From: an uncultured bacterium
GTDB lineage: Bacteria > Armatimonadota > UBA5829 > DSUL01
Direction: 5' to 3'
DNA: 7,628 bases
Assembly (NCBI GenBank): GCA_937967775.1
Contig: CALCJH010000150.1
Location: 1-7,628 of the forward strand
Position numbers and translations under genes: made by a program
Part shown: one piece after another, positions 7,089-7,628 of the stretch
Layout of the letters: the number at the start of each line of letters is the position of its first letter
Position numbering within the stretch: position 1 is the first letter of the stretch
The notes under the pieces: generated by a model
Seen by the model: only the letters and a program-made list of their open reading frames with translations
What the model was told of the DNA's origin: nothing
The model's database searches: none

Positions 7089-7111
7089 CTGCGGCTATAG
7101 GGCAGCCGCAG
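7089..7111 (+). other. Stem-loop after secDF (first of two)
   Basis: CTGCGGCT (7089-7096) is exactly complementary to AGCCGCAG (7104-7111) with a 7 nt loop. It begins 9 bp after the secDF stop. No run of T follows, so it is not a standard intrinsic terminator. It may protect the 3' end of the mRNA or mark a processing site. Confidence 0.55.
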
Positions 7112-7121
7112 CGGGCGAATC

Positions 7122-7166
7122 CTGGCGGCCTGCAGTTTTCCATAGGGGAGGACTGCAGGCCGCTGG
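7122..7166 (+). other. Long stem-loop between secDF and recJ (second of two)
   Basis: GCGGCCTGCAG (7125-7135) is exactly complementary to CTGCAGGCCGC (7153-7163). Pairing continues inward with A-T, G-C and G-T pairs to a 5 nt loop (7142-7146) and outward by three pairs, two of them G-T, giving about 20 bp. The plus strand continues TGGCATTGAAAAAGG with no T-run, and the minus strand has none either, so intrinsic termination is not clearly supported. It could be an attenuator, an mRNA-stabilising structure, or a copy of a dispersed palindromic repeat. Confidence 0.6.
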
Positions 7167-7190
7167 CATTGAAAAAGGAATCAGTAATAG

Positions 7191-7196
7191 AAGGAG
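7191..7196 (+). promoter_or_regulatory. Candidate ribosome binding site of recJ
   Basis: AAGGAG is the best Shine-Dalgarno-like sequence upstream of recJ. It is 9 nt before an in-frame CTG (7206) but 21 nt before the ATG at 7218. The spacing therefore favours a rare CTG start, or else translation from 7218 relies on a weak CAGGG directly next to the ATG. Confidence 0.4.
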
Positions 7197-7217
7197 TCAT
7201 TCGCGCTGTTTCCAGGG

Positions 7218-7628
7218 ATGGACGATAAGCCGGGACGGATGGAGAGGGTCTGGACGCTGATGGAGCCCCCGTTGAATGCGGGGGAAGACCTCTCGCGGGG
7301 ACTGGATCTGCATCCTGTCACGGCTCTGCTGCTTGCCAGGCGGGGCATCAGGACCGTCTCCGCCGCCAGTGATTTCCTGAATCCCTCCACCGCTACCGTT
7401 CCCGATCCATTTCTCCTTCCCGACGCTGAACAGGCCGTTGACCGCCTGATCCGCGCTATAGACTCGGGCGAAAGCATCCTTGTTCACGGGGATTACGATG
7501 TGGACGGGGTGACCAGCGCCGCACTCCTAACGCGCGTGTTGGGCAAGCTGGGGGCGAAGGTGCGGCCCTTTGTGCCATCGCGCGCACGCGATGGCTACGG
7601 TGTGAGCGTGGCAGCCCTGGAGCGGGCT
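7218..7628 (+). CDS. recJ: Single-stranded-DNA-specific exonuclease RecJ, N-terminal part
   Basis: 137 codons are visible before the window ends, and the rest of the gene is missing. RecJ is a cytoplasmic 5'-3' exonuclease on single-stranded DNA that acts in recombination and mismatch or base-excision repair, using Mn or Mg ions bound by the DHH domain. The family signature is clear. ERVWTL (9-14) and LHPVTALLLARRGI (31-44) form the N-terminal region, and SDFLNPS (51-57) and DPFLLPDAEQAVDRL (63-77) lead into the catalytic domain. VHGDYDVDGVTSAALL (89-104) is motif I of the DHH phosphoesterases, with Asp92, Asp94 and Asp96. FVPSRARDGYGVS (118-130) is the following conserved loop. The start is uncertain. 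ATG 7218 has almost no Shine-Dalgarno at proper spacing, while AAGGAG at 7191-7196 is 9 nt before an in-frame CTG at 7206; ATG 7239 is another option. The frame is closed upstream by a TAG at 7188-7190, so only 27 bp of extension are possible. It probably follows secDF in one transcript, because no good promoter is visible in the gap. Confidence 0.93.
   Translation, partial: MDDKPGRMERVWTLMEPPLNAGEDLSRGLDLHPVTALLLARRGIRTVSAASDFLNPSTATVPDPFLLPDAEQAVDRLIRAIDSGESILVHGDYDVDGVTSAALLTRVLGKLGAKVRPFVPSRARDGYGVSVAALERA

Noticed and set aside
7122..7166. Intrinsic terminator of secDF
   Set aside because: The stem is strong but there is no T-tract after it on either strand, so I list it only as a stem-loop.
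7169..7174. TTGAAA as a -35 box for recJ
   Set aside because: No -10-like hexamer occurs at 16-19 bp downstream, where the sequence is the AAGGAG region.

Overview
This 7.6 kb window is GC-rich (about 60% by eye) bacterial chromosome carrying five protein-coding genes, two of them cut by the window edges. Nothing in it looks mobile: I see no transposase, integrase, phage gene, CRISPR array, rRNA or tRNA. The content is a single-chain SecDF, an AcnA-type aconitase, RecJ, a DUF512/radical-SAM family protein and a Gly-rich FN3 lipoprotein. Three of the four visible starts are best read as TTG or GTG behind a strong AGGAGG-type ribosome binding site. This fits a GC-rich Terrabacteria-like lineage such as Armatimonadota or a deep Firmicutes/Chloroflexi relative, but the phylum is inference and cannot be settled from the sequence alone.

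Left part, plus strand (1-1592): the 3' 319 codons of a DUF512 family protein end at 960. A 155 bp spacer follows with no convincing promoter. Then comes a short lipoprotein (1116-1592), whose start is a TTG after a perfect AGGAGG. It has a signal peptide, a lipobox cysteine, Gly-rich spacers, one fibronectin type III domain and a Gly4-Pro6 tail.

Middle (1593-4631): a strong GAAA-loop hairpin at 1634-1690 lies between the convergent lipoprotein gene and acnA and probably terminates both. Aconitase acnA occupies 1706-4414 on the minus strand. Its upstream region (4415-4631) is a compact divergent regulatory region. A minus-strand promoter for acnA (CTGACA/CATAAT) lies back to back with a plus-strand promoter for secDF that matches the sigma-70 consensus perfectly (TTGACA/TATAAT, 18 bp spacer). 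The predicted secDF transcript begins at or next to an 8 bp inverted repeat.

Right part, plus strand (4632-7628): secDF encodes the proton-driven accessory membrane protein of the Sec translocase as one 815-residue chain with an unusually long acidic-then-basic C-terminal tail. The 138 bp gap after it carries two hairpins without U-tracts. Then recJ begins, and only its first 137 codons (from ATG 7218) are in view. secDF and recJ may be co-transcribed.

Taken together this is ordinary housekeeping sequence: protein export, the TCA cycle and DNA repair, plus one envelope lipoprotein and one uncharacterised Fe-S-type protein. I found no convincing new system. The points worth a second look are start-codon assignments, the divergent promoter and leader structure, the SecDF tail, the hairpins and the still-uncharacterised DUF512 family.
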